From: JBBDMX01 sp040878035
Lineage (GTDB): Bacteria > Planctomycetota > Phycisphaerae > Phycisphaerales > Phycisphaeraceae
Direction of reading: 5' to 3'
Length of the DNA: 64,000 nt
NCBI GenBank assembly: GCA_040878035.1
Contig: JBBDMX010000053.1
Location: 1 to 64,000 of the forward strand
The position numbers and the translations under genes are program-made. Of the stretch, positions 14,875-25,172 are shown one piece after another; position 1 is the first letter of the stretch, and each line of letters opens with the position of its first letter. The notes under the pieces are model-generated. The model searched no databases and was not told where the DNA came from. It saw nothing but the letters and a program-made list of their open reading frames with translations.

Positions 14875-16272
14875 ATGCAATTCTGGATCACCGCCAGCCT
14901 GATCGCTCTGTGGACTGCGTGGGTGACGCAGGCGGCGCTATGCGTTTTGCAGGCATGGAAGCTGATGCGGCGACTGGAGAAGGAACCGCACGGCGATCAT
15001 TGGGGGACCTATGGTCCCTTGCCGCGCTGCTGGTTGCTGGTGCCGTTCAAAGGCGCCGACGACGACCTGCCCGCGTGCCTGCGCTCGCTCTGCACGCAGC
15101 AGTATCCCGACTACCGTCTGCGCCTGTTGGTGGAGTCGCCAGCCGATCCGGCTTACGCGGTGCTGCAAACGGAACTGGCCAGTTACCCGCACTGCGATGC
15201 GCAGATCATGGTGACGGGCGTGGCGGATGAGCACGAGAGCCAGAAGGTGCACAACCAGATCGCGGCCTTGCGGCAACTCGACGGGCAGGCCGACGACGCG
15301 GACTACTGGGTCTTTGCCGACAGCGACGCGGTGCCCGGACCGCAGTGGCTGCGCAGCTTGGCCGGGCCATTGATCGACCCGGACAACGGCATGACCACCA
15401 GCTACCGCTGGCTGGTGCCCGGGAGAGTGGAGGGTGGAAAGGGGAGAGTGGAGAGTGAAGAGAGCAACTCAGGAAGCGCCGCGGCTCCGCCACGTTCCTC
15501 GGCTTCTTCTCACCCTCCACGCTCCACCCTCCACGCTCCACCAACCATCTGGTCGCAACTGGCCAGCGTCATGAACAGCTCGGCCGCTTGCGTCTACCGC
15601 GGGCCGCTGACCAGCCTGGCCTGGGGCGGCGCTATGGCGGTGCCCGTCCGCGTGGCCCGCGCCGGCGGCTTGATCGACGCCCTGCGCGGCAGCTTCACCG
15701 ACGACCTTGCGATCAGCGGCATGGTCCGCCGCATGGGCAAACGTGTCTGGTTCGTGTCCCACTGCCTGGCGCCGTCGGCGGTGGACTTTGGCCTGGTGGA
15801 CCTGGCGGCCTTCGCCCGCCGCCAATACATGATCGTCCGCGAGTTCGAGCCGCTGCGTTACATCGGCCCGATCATCGTGTTCACCCTCTGGGTGCTGGGC
15901 TTTGTCACGGCCTGGCTGGCACTGCTGTTGGCCGCGGCGCGGGGCGCCAGCCCCTGGGTGTGGGGTTGGCCGCTGGCGGCCATCGTGACCGTAGCCGTGT
16001 GCAACCAGCTTCGTGCCGGCTATCGCCGCCGCGTCGTGCGTCTGGCCTTAGGCGATCCCATGGCGCAGCACCTGCGCATCGCGCTGTTGCTGGACCGCTG
16101 GTGCACACCCGTATGGATGACGCTGCACTGGGGCCTGATGATGCTGTCGCTGTTTGGCAACCGCGTGCGCTGGCGCGGCGTGCGCTACCGCATCGACGGG
16201 CCGCATGAGGTGACGAGAATAAGCGAAAAGTCAAAAGTCAGCGACAAACCACCGAACGCTTCGCGGACTTAG
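14875..16272 (+). CDS. GT21-like membrane glycosyltransferase (HpnI or ceramide glucosyltransferase type)
   Basis: A 465-residue membrane-bound GT-A glycosyltransferase. It has an N-terminal helix (residues 1-25), a catalytic domain with LLVPFKGADDDLPACLRSL (D1), FADSDAVPGPQWL (D2, DxD) and FTDDLAISGMVRRMGKRVWF (D3), then RRQYMIVRE in the place of the Q-x-x-R-W motif, and two or three C-terminal helices. Family members glucosylate ceramide or hopanoid lipids; the substrate here is unknown. About 40 residues between LVPG and IWSQLASVMNSS are encoded by an in-frame palindrome (15421-15545). The C-terminus (ISEKSKVSDKPP) also comes from repeat DNA. It follows gpmI by 46 nt with no Shine-Dalgarno. 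Confidence 0.85.
   Translation: MQFWITASLIALWTAWVTQAALCVLQAWKLMRRLEKEPHGDHWGTYGPLPRCWLLVPFKGADDDLPACLRSLCTQQYPDYRLRLLVESPADPAYAVLQTELASYPHCDAQIMVTGVADEHESQKVHNQIAALRQLDGQADDADYWVFADSDAVPGPQWLRSLAGPLIDPDNGMTTSYRWLVPGRVEGGKGRVESEESNSGSAAAPPRSSASSHPPRSTLHAPPTIWSQLASVMNSSAACVYRGPLTSLAWGGAMAVPVRVARAGGLIDALRGSFTDDLAISGMVRRMGKRVWFVSHCLAPSAVDFGLVDLAAFARRQYMIVREFEPLRYIGPIIVFTLWVLGFVTAWLALLLAAARGASPWVWGWPLAAIVTVAVCNQLRAGYRRRVVRLALGDPMAQHLRIALLLDRWCTPVWMTLHWGLMMLSLFGNRVRWRGVRYRIDGPHEVTRISEKSKVSDKPPNASRT
15421..15545. repeat. Palindromic repeat family G inside the glycosyltransferase
   Basis: Arm 15421-15463 is made of GAGAGTGGAGGGTGGA units; arm 15506-15545 of CCTCCACGCTCCACC units. The centre contains AGGAAGCGCCGCGGCTCC (15471-15488), a motif also found at 14835 and 31632. 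It is in frame with the gene on the plus strand. Confidence 0.88.
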
Positions 16273-16300
16273 CCTCGGTGTGGAAGCCCAGGAGAATTGA

Positions 16301-19303
<3,003 letters not shown>

Positions 19304-19488
19304 GGTCAATCTTGGTCGTGCCTGAATTCGGTCGCAAAGCGGTAAAACTCCACAGGCGCAACCGCGGCTCCTGCGGCAAAATTCCACGGTCCGCCCCGGA
19401 AAGCCCATCGGCATTCGGACCCCGGCGGTCCACAAAACAAAGCGGGGTATGATCGGCGCTGCATGCGGCTCTTGTCAAGTGCCAATTC

Positions 19489-20613
19489 TCAAGTGCTTGT
19501 CAATTGCGAGGTTGCGTACTCCGCCGCCTGCTCGGCCAAGCGAGGCTCGTCATAAGGATAGGCCGCCAGCCACAAAACCGCGCGATAGCGGCGAAGCCAG
19601 GTGCGCTGCGACTTGGCGAACCGGCGGGTGAGGATCTTGGTACGTTCCATGGCGTCGTCGAGGCTGAGGTGGGACGGGTCCGCCAGGTGTTCGAGCACCT
19701 GCTTGTAGCCCAGGGCCTGGCGCGCCTGGCTTGCGGGGGCGCCAAGAAGGCCGGCGGCTTCGAGGCGACGGACTTCGTCGGGCAGCGATTCGATCGATGG
19801 ATCGCCGGGATTGAACATCGCCTTGACCCGCGCGTTGATCCGCCGGTTGATCTGCTCGACGGGCCAGTCCAGACCGATCATGATTGGATGATGGCGATAG
19901 CCGCTCGCACGGCCCCCGGGAGCGGTGCTCGGGCTAGTGGGACGCTGCCCCCCGGAAGCGTCACCCGCTAAACGGCTGACTTCGGTCTCCATGTCTCCCT
20001 GTCTTCTTGTCTCCTTGTCTCCCCTGCTCCCCGTCTCCCCCTCCTCCCACTGCGTCTGCATCGCGCTGATGGGCTTGCCGGTCACCTCGTACACCTCGAT
20101 GGCCCGGATCAGCTTCTTGCGATCGTTGCGATGAATGCGCCCGGCGGCGGCGGGGTCCACCGCGACCAGGCGCTGATGCAATCTGTCACTATCGAATTCC
20201 TCCAGCGATGCACGCAGCTCTGTATCGATGGCCGGTCCCTCGAACATGCCCTCGAGCAGCGCCTTGATGTACAGGTTGGTCCCGCCCACGACGATGGGCA
20301 CCGCCTTTGCCGCCTGCACATCAGCGATCACCCCCTCGGCCCGTACCAGCCAGTCAGCCACGGTGAAGCGTTCAGTCGGCTCGATGATGTCGATCAGATG
20401 GTGCGGCACGCGGCGGCGCAGCGCGATCGAAGGCTTGGCGGTGCCCGCCTCCATGTGGCGATACACCTGCATCGAGTCGGCACTGATGACCTGCCCGCCC
20501 CGGAAGGCAGGAAGCCCGCGCAAGCGTTCCGCCAGCGCCACTGCCAGCTCGCTCTTCCCGCCGGCGGTAGGCCCCACGATCACTACGATTCGTCTTTTGT
20601 CGCTGTCACTCAT
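19489..20613 (-). CDS. miaA: tRNA dimethylallyltransferase
   Basis: A 374-residue enzyme adding a dimethylallyl group to A37 of tRNAs that read UNN codons. P-loop GPTAGGKS (residues 14-21), ISADSMQVYRHMEAGTAKPS, PHHLIDIIEP, VVGGTNLYIKALLEGMFEGP and the C-terminal LGYKQVLEHL and TRRFAKSQRTW blocks are all present. Roughly 45-50 residues between MQTQWEEGE and YRHHPIMIGLDW are encoded by a repeat block (about 19905-20046) and include TGSRGDKETRRQGDMETEVS. The family has a short loop there. No Shine-Dalgarno; TACAAT lies 8 nt before ATG 20613. Confidence 0.94.
   Translation of the reverse strand: MSDSDKRRIVVIVGPTAGGKSELAVALAERLRGLPAFRGGQVISADSMQVYRHMEAGTAKPSIALRRRVPHHLIDIIEPTERFTVADWLVRAEGVIADVQAAKAVPIVVGGTNLYIKALLEGMFEGPAIDTELRASLEEFDSDRLHQRLVAVDPAAAGRIHRNDRKKLIRAIEVYEVTGKPISAMQTQWEEGETGSRGDKETRRQGDMETEVSRLAGDASGGQRPTSPSTAPGGRASGYRHHPIMIGLDWPVEQINRRINARVKAMFNPGDPSIESLPDEVRRLEAAGLLGAPASQARQALGYKQVLEHLADPSHLSLDDAMERTKILTRRFAKSQRTWLRRYRAVLWLAAYPYDEPRLAEQAAEYATSQLTST
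19905..20046. repeat. Repeat block inside miaA
   Basis: About eight 7-9 nt units of GTCTCC(C/T)T (19984-20046) next to a GC-rich segment with CCCGGGAGCGG and CCCCCCGGAAGC (19912-19965). It is in frame with miaA on the minus strand. The right arm of a palindrome is not obvious. Confidence 0.75.
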
Positions 20614-20621
20614 CGTGCGGC

Positions 20622-20627
20622 ATTGTA
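20622..20627 (-). promoter_or_regulatory. TACAAT box before miaA
   Basis: A -10-like hexamer 8 nt upstream of ATG 20613 without a ribosome-binding site. Confidence 0.4.
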
Positions 20628-20787
20628 AGAATGATCGCTGACCAAGTGAGGTGGAAATCGGGACCGGGCTTAGCATCTTCTGCCCTTCACTCCTGGCACA
20701 AGAACCGGATGGGCCGGAAATTGGAGCCGCAGAAATCCCGCGGATTCCCGTGATGCTAGAGTGAAGCAGGCCCTCGGGAGATTGAGC

Positions 20788-21459
20788 ATGACCCTGCCCT
20801 ATGAGGATCGCACCCAGGCTGGGCGCGAGCTGGCGGAACTGGTCCGGCAGGCGGTGGGCGACCGTGACGACCTGCTGGTACTGGGCCTGCCTCGCGGCGG
20901 GGTGCCGGTGGCGTTTGAGGTGGCCCGGGCGCTGGGCGCCCCGTTGGACCTGATGCTGGTGCGCAAGCTGGGCTTTCCGGGCCAGGAGGAGCTGGCCATG
21001 GGCGCCATCGCCACGGGGGGGATGCGCGTGCTCAACGACGAGGTGGTGGGCCGGGGAGGCGTCGATGCCGCGACCATCGAGGCGGTGACGCGGCAGGAAC
21101 AGGCCGAACTGCGGCGGCGGGAGTGGCTGTACCGGGGCAATCGGCCGGAGGTCGATGTGGCGGGCCGATGCGTCATTCTGGTGGACGACGGGTTGGCCAC
21201 CGGCTCGACCATGCTGGCGGCGGTGCGTGCCCTGCGGCAGCGGCAGGGCGAGGAAGCGCCGGGCCGCATCGTGGTGGCCGTGCCCGTCGCGCCGCCCGAG
21301 ACAATCGCGTCGCTGCGGGAGGAGGTGGACGAGCTGATCTGCCCGGCGACCCCCGACCAGTTCGGCGGGGTCGGCCGGTGGTATCGCAACTTCACGCAGA
21401 CCACCGACGAGCAGGTGCGCCAGTTCCTTGGCCAGGCATGGCGGCGAGAATCGGCGTGA
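20788..21459 (+). CDS. Phosphoribosyltransferase domain protein
   Basis: A 223-residue type I phosphoribosyltransferase-fold protein of the COG1926 type. The PRPP-binding loop is VILVDDGLATGSTMLAA; the N-terminus LLVLGLPRGGVPVAFEVARAL and RKLGFPGQEELAMGAIA are family blocks. ATG 20788 is preferred over a GTG at 20761 because GGGAG is 7 nt upstream and the family start follows. In many bacteria this domain is fused or adjacent to a dienelactone-hydrolase-like protein, and just such a hydrolase lies at 23756-24421, beyond the arsenic genes. The substrate is unknown. Confidence 0.88.
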   Translation: MTLPYEDRTQAGRELAELVRQAVGDRDDLLVLGLPRGGVPVAFEVARALGAPLDLMLVRKLGFPGQEELAMGAIATGGMRVLNDEVVGRGGVDAATIEAVTRQEQAELRRREWLYRGNRPEVDVAGRCVILVDDGLATGSTMLAAVRALRQRQGEEAPGRIVVAVPVAPPETIASLREEVDELICPATPDQFGGVGRWYRNFTQTTDEQVRQFLGQAWRRESA

Positions 21460-21497
21460 GTCGGCCATGATCTTGTGTCCATCACCAGTGATCGGGC

Positions 21498-21526
21498 TTG
21501 ACATGCTTTCTCTGCATGACTATATT
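21498..21526 (+). promoter_or_regulatory. Consensus sigma70 promoter of arsM
   Basis: TTGACA (21498-21503), a 17-nt spacer and TATATT (21521-21526), the best promoter in the window. A start near 21533 would give a leader of about 50 nt ending in AAGGAG. Confidence 0.7.
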
Positions 21527-21539
21527 CGTATAAGCGAAT
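21524..21539. promoter_or_regulatory. Putative ArsR-type operator
   Basis: ATTCG-TATAAG-CGAAT, an inverted repeat with 5-bp arms overlapping the -10 box and the expected start site. This resembles operators of ArsR/SmtB repressors. No arsR gene is present in the window, so the repressor would act in trans. Confidence 0.5.
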
Positions 21540-21584
21540 GTATTGGCCGTGCCCCTCACGGCCGCCACACCAAGGAGTCCAATC

Positions 21585-22496
21585 ATGAGTTGCTGCCAGA
21601 AATGTGAAACGCCCGATTCGTCGGATGCCGCCCAGACCCAGGCGACCAGCGTCGCCTCTGCCGCCAGCGTGCATGATGTGGTGCGCGAGGGCTACGCCCG
21701 CATTGCCGAGGTGGCCGTGCCTGCCCCTGGGGGTACCGCCGCGACCACCGGCTGCTGCGGCTCGGCGAAGCAGAGCCACGAATTCATCGCCGAGCAACTG
21801 GGCTACGACCCCCAGCAACTGGCGGCCCTGCCCCACGGCGCCAACATGGGCCTGTCCTGCGGAAACCCCACCGCCATCGCCCAACTCCAGAGCGGACAGG
21901 TCGTCGTCGATCTGGGCAGCGGCGGCGGATTCGACGTGTTCCTGGCCGGACCCAAGGTCGGACCCACCGGCCGGGTCATCGGCGTGGACATGACCCCGCA
22001 GATGCTTTCCAAGGCCCGCCTCAACACTGCCCACTACCGCAAGGCCACCGGCCTGGATAACGTCGAATTCCGCTTGGGTGAGATCGAGCATCTGCCCCTG
22101 GCCGACGACTCGGTCGATCGCATCATCAGCAACTGCGTGATCAACCTGTCGCCCGATAAACCGCAGGTCTGGCGCGAGATCGCCCGCGTGCTCAAGCCCG
22201 GCGGGCGCGTGGCGGCCTCCGACATCGCGCTGTTGCGGCCGCTGCCGCCGGCGGTCACCGACATGGTGCAGGCGATGGTCGGCTGTGTCGCCGGGGCCGT
22301 GCTCATCGACGAGTATCGCGCCATGGTCGCCGCCGCGGGTCTGACCGACATCGAGCTGGAGCCCAAGCCGCGCTACGTCGAGGCCCTGGAGGAAAGCCAG
22401 GACGAACTGTTCCGCAAGATCATCGGCCACCTGCCCGCCGGCACCAGCCCCGCCGACTACATCACCAGCGTCAACGTCACCGCCCGTAAAAAGTAA
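21585..22496 (+). CDS. arsM: Arsenite S-adenosylmethionine methyltransferase
   Basis: A 303-residue class I methyltransferase that methylates As(III), a detoxification step. SAM site VVDLGSGGGFD (107-117). The arsenic-binding cysteines of the family are in place: Cys57/58 in TGCCGS, Cys92 in GLSCGNP, Cys184 in SNCVINLS and Cys234 in MVGCVAG. The N-terminus has an extra cluster MSCCQKC. ATG 21585 follows AAGGAG (21572-21577) by 7 nt. An acr3 efflux gene follows 127 nt later, separated by a perfect palindrome. Expression is probably derepressed by arsenite through the ArsR-type operator overlapping the promoter. Confidence 0.95.
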   Translation: MSCCQKCETPDSSDAAQTQATSVASAASVHDVVREGYARIAEVAVPAPGGTAATTGCCGSAKQSHEFIAEQLGYDPQQLAALPHGANMGLSCGNPTAIAQLQSGQVVVDLGSGGGFDVFLAGPKVGPTGRVIGVDMTPQMLSKARLNTAHYRKATGLDNVEFRLGEIEHLPLADDSVDRIISNCVINLSPDKPQVWREIARVLKPGGRVAASDIALLRPLPPAVTDMVQAMVGCVAGAVLIDEYRAMVAAAGLTDIELEPKPRYVEALEESQDELFRKIIGHLPAGTSPADYITSVNVTARKK

Positions 22497-22519
22497 TGAG
22501 TCCAAGTTTGTGAGTTTCC

Positions 22520-22588
22520 AGCCGCTTGCGGCTTCGCGCTCGCGCGACCGCTCGGTTCAACCACCCCTGCGCGAAGCCGCAAGCGGCT
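22520..22588. repeat. Perfect 20-bp inverted repeat between arsM and acr3
   Basis: Arms 22520-22539 and 22569-22588 are exact reverse complements (AGCCGCTTGCGGCTTCGCGC), with a 29-nt loop. No T-run follows, so it is not a classical terminator, although it could stabilise or attenuate the arsM-acr3 mRNA. Confidence 0.95.
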
Positions 22589-22623
22589 AAAAAGAGGCAA
22601 GATCAACTCGGAACTATCAACCC

Positions 22624-23751
22624 ATGGCTACCCGCATCGCCCAAAGTCTTTCTTTTCTCGACCGCTACCTGACGTTGTGGATTTTCACCGCCATGGCGCT
22701 GGGCGTGGCGATGGGCTACTTCGTGCCCGCCGCGCCCGAGGCGCTGGGCGCGATGAAGCTCTCGCCGGACAGCGCCACCAGCATTCCCATCGCGCTGGGC
22801 CTGATCCTCATGATGTACCCGCCGCTGGCCAAGGTGCGCTATGAGGAACTGTTCGATGTGTTCCGCAACGTGAAGGTGCTGGGTCTGTCCCTGGTGCAGA
22901 ACTGGATCATCGGCCCGATCCTTATGACCGCCCTGGCGATTGGCTTCTTTGGCTTCCTCGCCCCGGCCGTGCTCGGTGAGGGTGACGATTCCCCCTGGAC
23001 CGAATACATGGTCGGTCTGATCATGATCGGCCTGGCGCGATGCATCGCCATGGTCATCGTGTGGAACGAGCTGGCCAAAGGCGACAACGAGTATTGCGCC
23101 GGGCTGGTCGCGTTCAACAGCATCTTCCAGATAATCTTCTACAGCGTCTATGCCTGGGTGTTCGTGACCGTGCTGCCCCCGCTATTGGGTCTCACCGGCA
23201 GCGTGGTGCAGATCACCATGGGCGACATCGCCGTGAGCGTGTTGATTTACCTGGGCATTCCGTTCGCGGGCGGCATCATCACGCGCCTGTTGCTGGTCGG
23301 CGTCAAAGGGCGCGACTGGTATGAGCACGTGTTCATCCCGAAAATCTCGCCCATCACGCTCATCGCCCTGCTCTTCACCATCGTGGTGATGTTCGCCCTT
23401 CAGGGCCAGCGGATCGTCGCCCGGCCATGGGATGTGCTGCTCATCGCGGTTCCGCTGCTGGTCTATTTCGTGGCGATGTTCCTGGTGAGTTTCTACATGG
23501 GGCGCAAGGCGGGTGCGGACTATCCCAAGACGGCGACGCTGAGTTTCACCGCCGCCAGCAACAATTTCGAGCTGGCCATCGCGGTGGCGGTGGCGGTGTT
23601 CGGCATCGAGTCGGGCGTGGCCTTTGCCGCGGTGATCGGCCCGCTGGTCGAAGTGCCGGTGCTCATCGCCCTGGTGCACGTGTCGCTGCGCTGGCGGCGG
23701 GGATTCGCGGGCCAGGACGTGGCAGCGGGCGCTACGATGCCGATGGGATGA
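22624..23751 (+). CDS. acr3: Arsenite efflux transporter Acr3
   Basis: A 375-residue inner-membrane arsenite extruder of the BART superfamily with about ten transmembrane helices. The essential Cys in helix 4 is Cys140 in GLARCIAMVIVWNELAKGD, followed by NEYCAGLVAFNSIFQI; the second-half signature is SFTAASNNFELAIAVAVAVFG. Length is normal. It works with arsM upstream. The next gene, an alpha/beta hydrolase, starts 4 nt after its stop. Confidence 0.96.
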   Translation: MATRIAQSLSFLDRYLTLWIFTAMALGVAMGYFVPAAPEALGAMKLSPDSATSIPIALGLILMMYPPLAKVRYEELFDVFRNVKVLGLSLVQNWIIGPILMTALAIGFFGFLAPAVLGEGDDSPWTEYMVGLIMIGLARCIAMVIVWNELAKGDNEYCAGLVAFNSIFQIIFYSVYAWVFVTVLPPLLGLTGSVVQITMGDIAVSVLIYLGIPFAGGIITRLLLVGVKGRDWYEHVFIPKISPITLIALLFTIVVMFALQGQRIVARPWDVLLIAVPLLVYFVAMFLVSFYMGRKAGADYPKTATLSFTAASNNFELAIAVAVAVFGIESGVAFAAVIGPLVEVPVLIALVHVSLRWRRGFAGQDVAAGATMPMG

Positions 23752-23755
23752 TGCC

Positions 23756-24421
23756 ATGAAGCAGGCGCTGTCCATCCATCGGGACGATGTCACGGTCAGC
23801 GCGGCGGGAGTGGCGCTGCCGGGGTTTCTTGCCTTGCCGGATGGGGCGGGCGGGCTGGTGATCTTTGCCCATGGCAGTGGCAGCAGCCGATTCAGTCGGC
23901 GCAACCAGTTTGTGGCCGACGTGCTCAACCAGGACGGGCTGGCGACGCTGTTGTTTGATCTGCTGACGGCGGAGGAACATGCCGTAGACGAACAGACGCG
24001 CGCGCATCGCTTTGATATCGGCATGCTGGCCCGGCGGCTCACGGGGGTGGTGGATTGGGCGCAAAAGCAGCCGGTGATGGCTCAGCAGCGAATCGGGCTG
24101 TTCGGTTCCAGCACGGGCGCAGCCGCGGCGCTGATCAGCGCCGCTCAGCGTCCAGAGGCCGTGACGGCGGTGGTGTCGCGCGGGGGCCGGCCTGACCTGG
24201 CGGAAGAGGCACTGTCACGTGTGCAGGCCCACACACTCCTGATCGTGGGCAGCCTGGACGAGCAGGTGATCGAACTCAATCGCCAGGCCGCCGCACAGAT
24301 GAACTCGCCGCCACGGATCGAGATCGTCCCAGGAGCCACGCATCTCTTTGAAGAACCCGGCACGTTGGAACAAGTGGCTCAACTGGCGCGAGATTGGTGC
24401 AAGTGGCATCTACGCACCTGA
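23756..24421 (+). CDS. Alpha/beta hydrolase, dienelactone-hydrolase-like
   Basis: A 221-residue single-domain hydrolase. LVIFAHGSGSSRFSRRNQ forms the oxyanion region, GLFGSSTGAAAAL is the nucleophile elbow (G-x-S-x-G with Ser), VGSLDEQV likely holds the acid and GATHLFEEPGTLE the catalytic His. Proteins of exactly this kind are often fused to, or next to, the COG1926 phosphoribosyltransferase, which here lies upstream of arsM (20788-21459). It is translationally close to acr3 (4 nt), so it is now part of the arsenic transcript. Substrate unknown. Confidence 0.88.
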   Translation: MKQALSIHRDDVTVSAAGVALPGFLALPDGAGGLVIFAHGSGSSRFSRRNQFVADVLNQDGLATLLFDLLTAEEHAVDEQTRAHRFDIGMLARRLTGVVDWAQKQPVMAQQRIGLFGSSTGAAAALISAAQRPEAVTAVVSRGGRPDLAEEALSRVQAHTLLIVGSLDEQVIELNRQAAAQMNSPPRIEIVPGATHLFEEPGTLEQVAQLARDWCKWHLRT

Positions 24422-24488
24422 CGGTACCATTGGCGGGCCTAAAGTCACGGCACGCGGGCTAGGCGCCACGCGGCTATTGAGGTGATGC

Positions 24489-25172
24489 GTGACCGCGACT
24501 GCTGATATACATGTGATCAAGCTGGGCGGGAGTCTGTTGGACTTGCCGGATGTCGTGGCTCGGTTCGCGCGGTATCGCCGCCAGCACACTGGGCCGTGCG
24601 CTTTGCTGGTGGTCGGCGGGGGCGCGGCGGCCGATGCGGTGCGGGCGCTGGATCGGCGCCTGCATCTGGGCGAGGAAACGGCCCATTGGCTGGCGGTGCG
24701 GGCGATGCAGATCAATGCTCATGCGTTGGCGGCGGTGTTGCCGGGGTGTCCGGGGTGTCCGGGGTGTCGGTTGGTGGATGATGCCTCGGCATGCTCCGCG
24801 GCGTGGGACGCCGGTGAACTGGCGGTGCTCGATCCGCTGCCCTGGCTGATGGAGGAGGCGCGGCGCGGCGTGAACATTCCGCATCGCTGGAGCTTCACCA
24901 GCGACTCGATCGCGGCGCATGTGGCGGTGGGGTTGGGAGCATCGCGGCTGACGCTGCTCAAGTCCGCGCTGCCGGCGGACGCTTGCGATGCGCAGGCGGC
25001 GGCGAAGCTGGGTCTAGTCGATGCCGATTTCCCGCGTGTGTCGCAAGGCATTGCATGCGTCGAGCTGGTCAACTTGCGCGACCAGCACAGCCACGGCTCG
25101 ACCGTCGATTATCGCGCCACGATCTCGTCCAGTACACGCCGCGCCGCGCACGGCGACGATGTCCGGACCTGA
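24489..25172 (+). CDS. Amino acid kinase-fold protein, MfnE-like
   Basis: A 227-residue amino-acid-kinase-superfamily protein: HVIKLGGSLLD (phosphate loop), LLVVGGGAAADAVRALD, HRWSFTSDSIAAHVA and LLKSALPADA. In methanofuran synthesis such a kinase (MfnE) phosphorylates the furan alcohol phosphate, and bacterial homologues travel with C1-transfer genes. The adjacent convergent gene is mfnB, which supports that role. A 9-bp repeat (CCGGGGTGT three times, 24738-24772) inserts LPGCPGCPGC before RLVDDASA. The 3' end overlaps mfnB antiparallel; the family normally ends near ELVNLRD, about 25 residues before this stop. Start is GTG 24489. Confidence 0.82.
   Translation: MTATADIHVIKLGGSLLDLPDVVARFARYRRQHTGPCALLVVGGGAAADAVRALDRRLHLGEETAHWLAVRAMQINAHALAAVLPGCPGCPGCRLVDDASACSAAWDAGELAVLDPLPWLMEEARRGVNIPHRWSFTSDSIAAHVAVGLGASRLTLLKSALPADACDAQAAAKLGLVDADFPRVSQGIACVELVNLRDQHSHGSTVDYRATISSSTRRAAHGDDVRT
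24738..24772. repeat. 9-bp tandem repeat inside the kinase gene
   Basis: Three to four copies of CCGGGGTGT, in frame, encoding the repeated tripeptide PGC. Being a multiple of three it keeps the frame and could vary in copy number. Confidence 0.85.

Noticed and set aside
13128..14891. A 587-residue minus-strand frame opposite gpmI
   Set aside because: Composition is the mirror of gpmI (His/Arg/Val-rich) and gpmI has all catalytic motifs.
22520..22588. Intrinsic terminator between arsM and acr3
   Set aside because: The stem is perfect, but no run of T follows and the loop is long.
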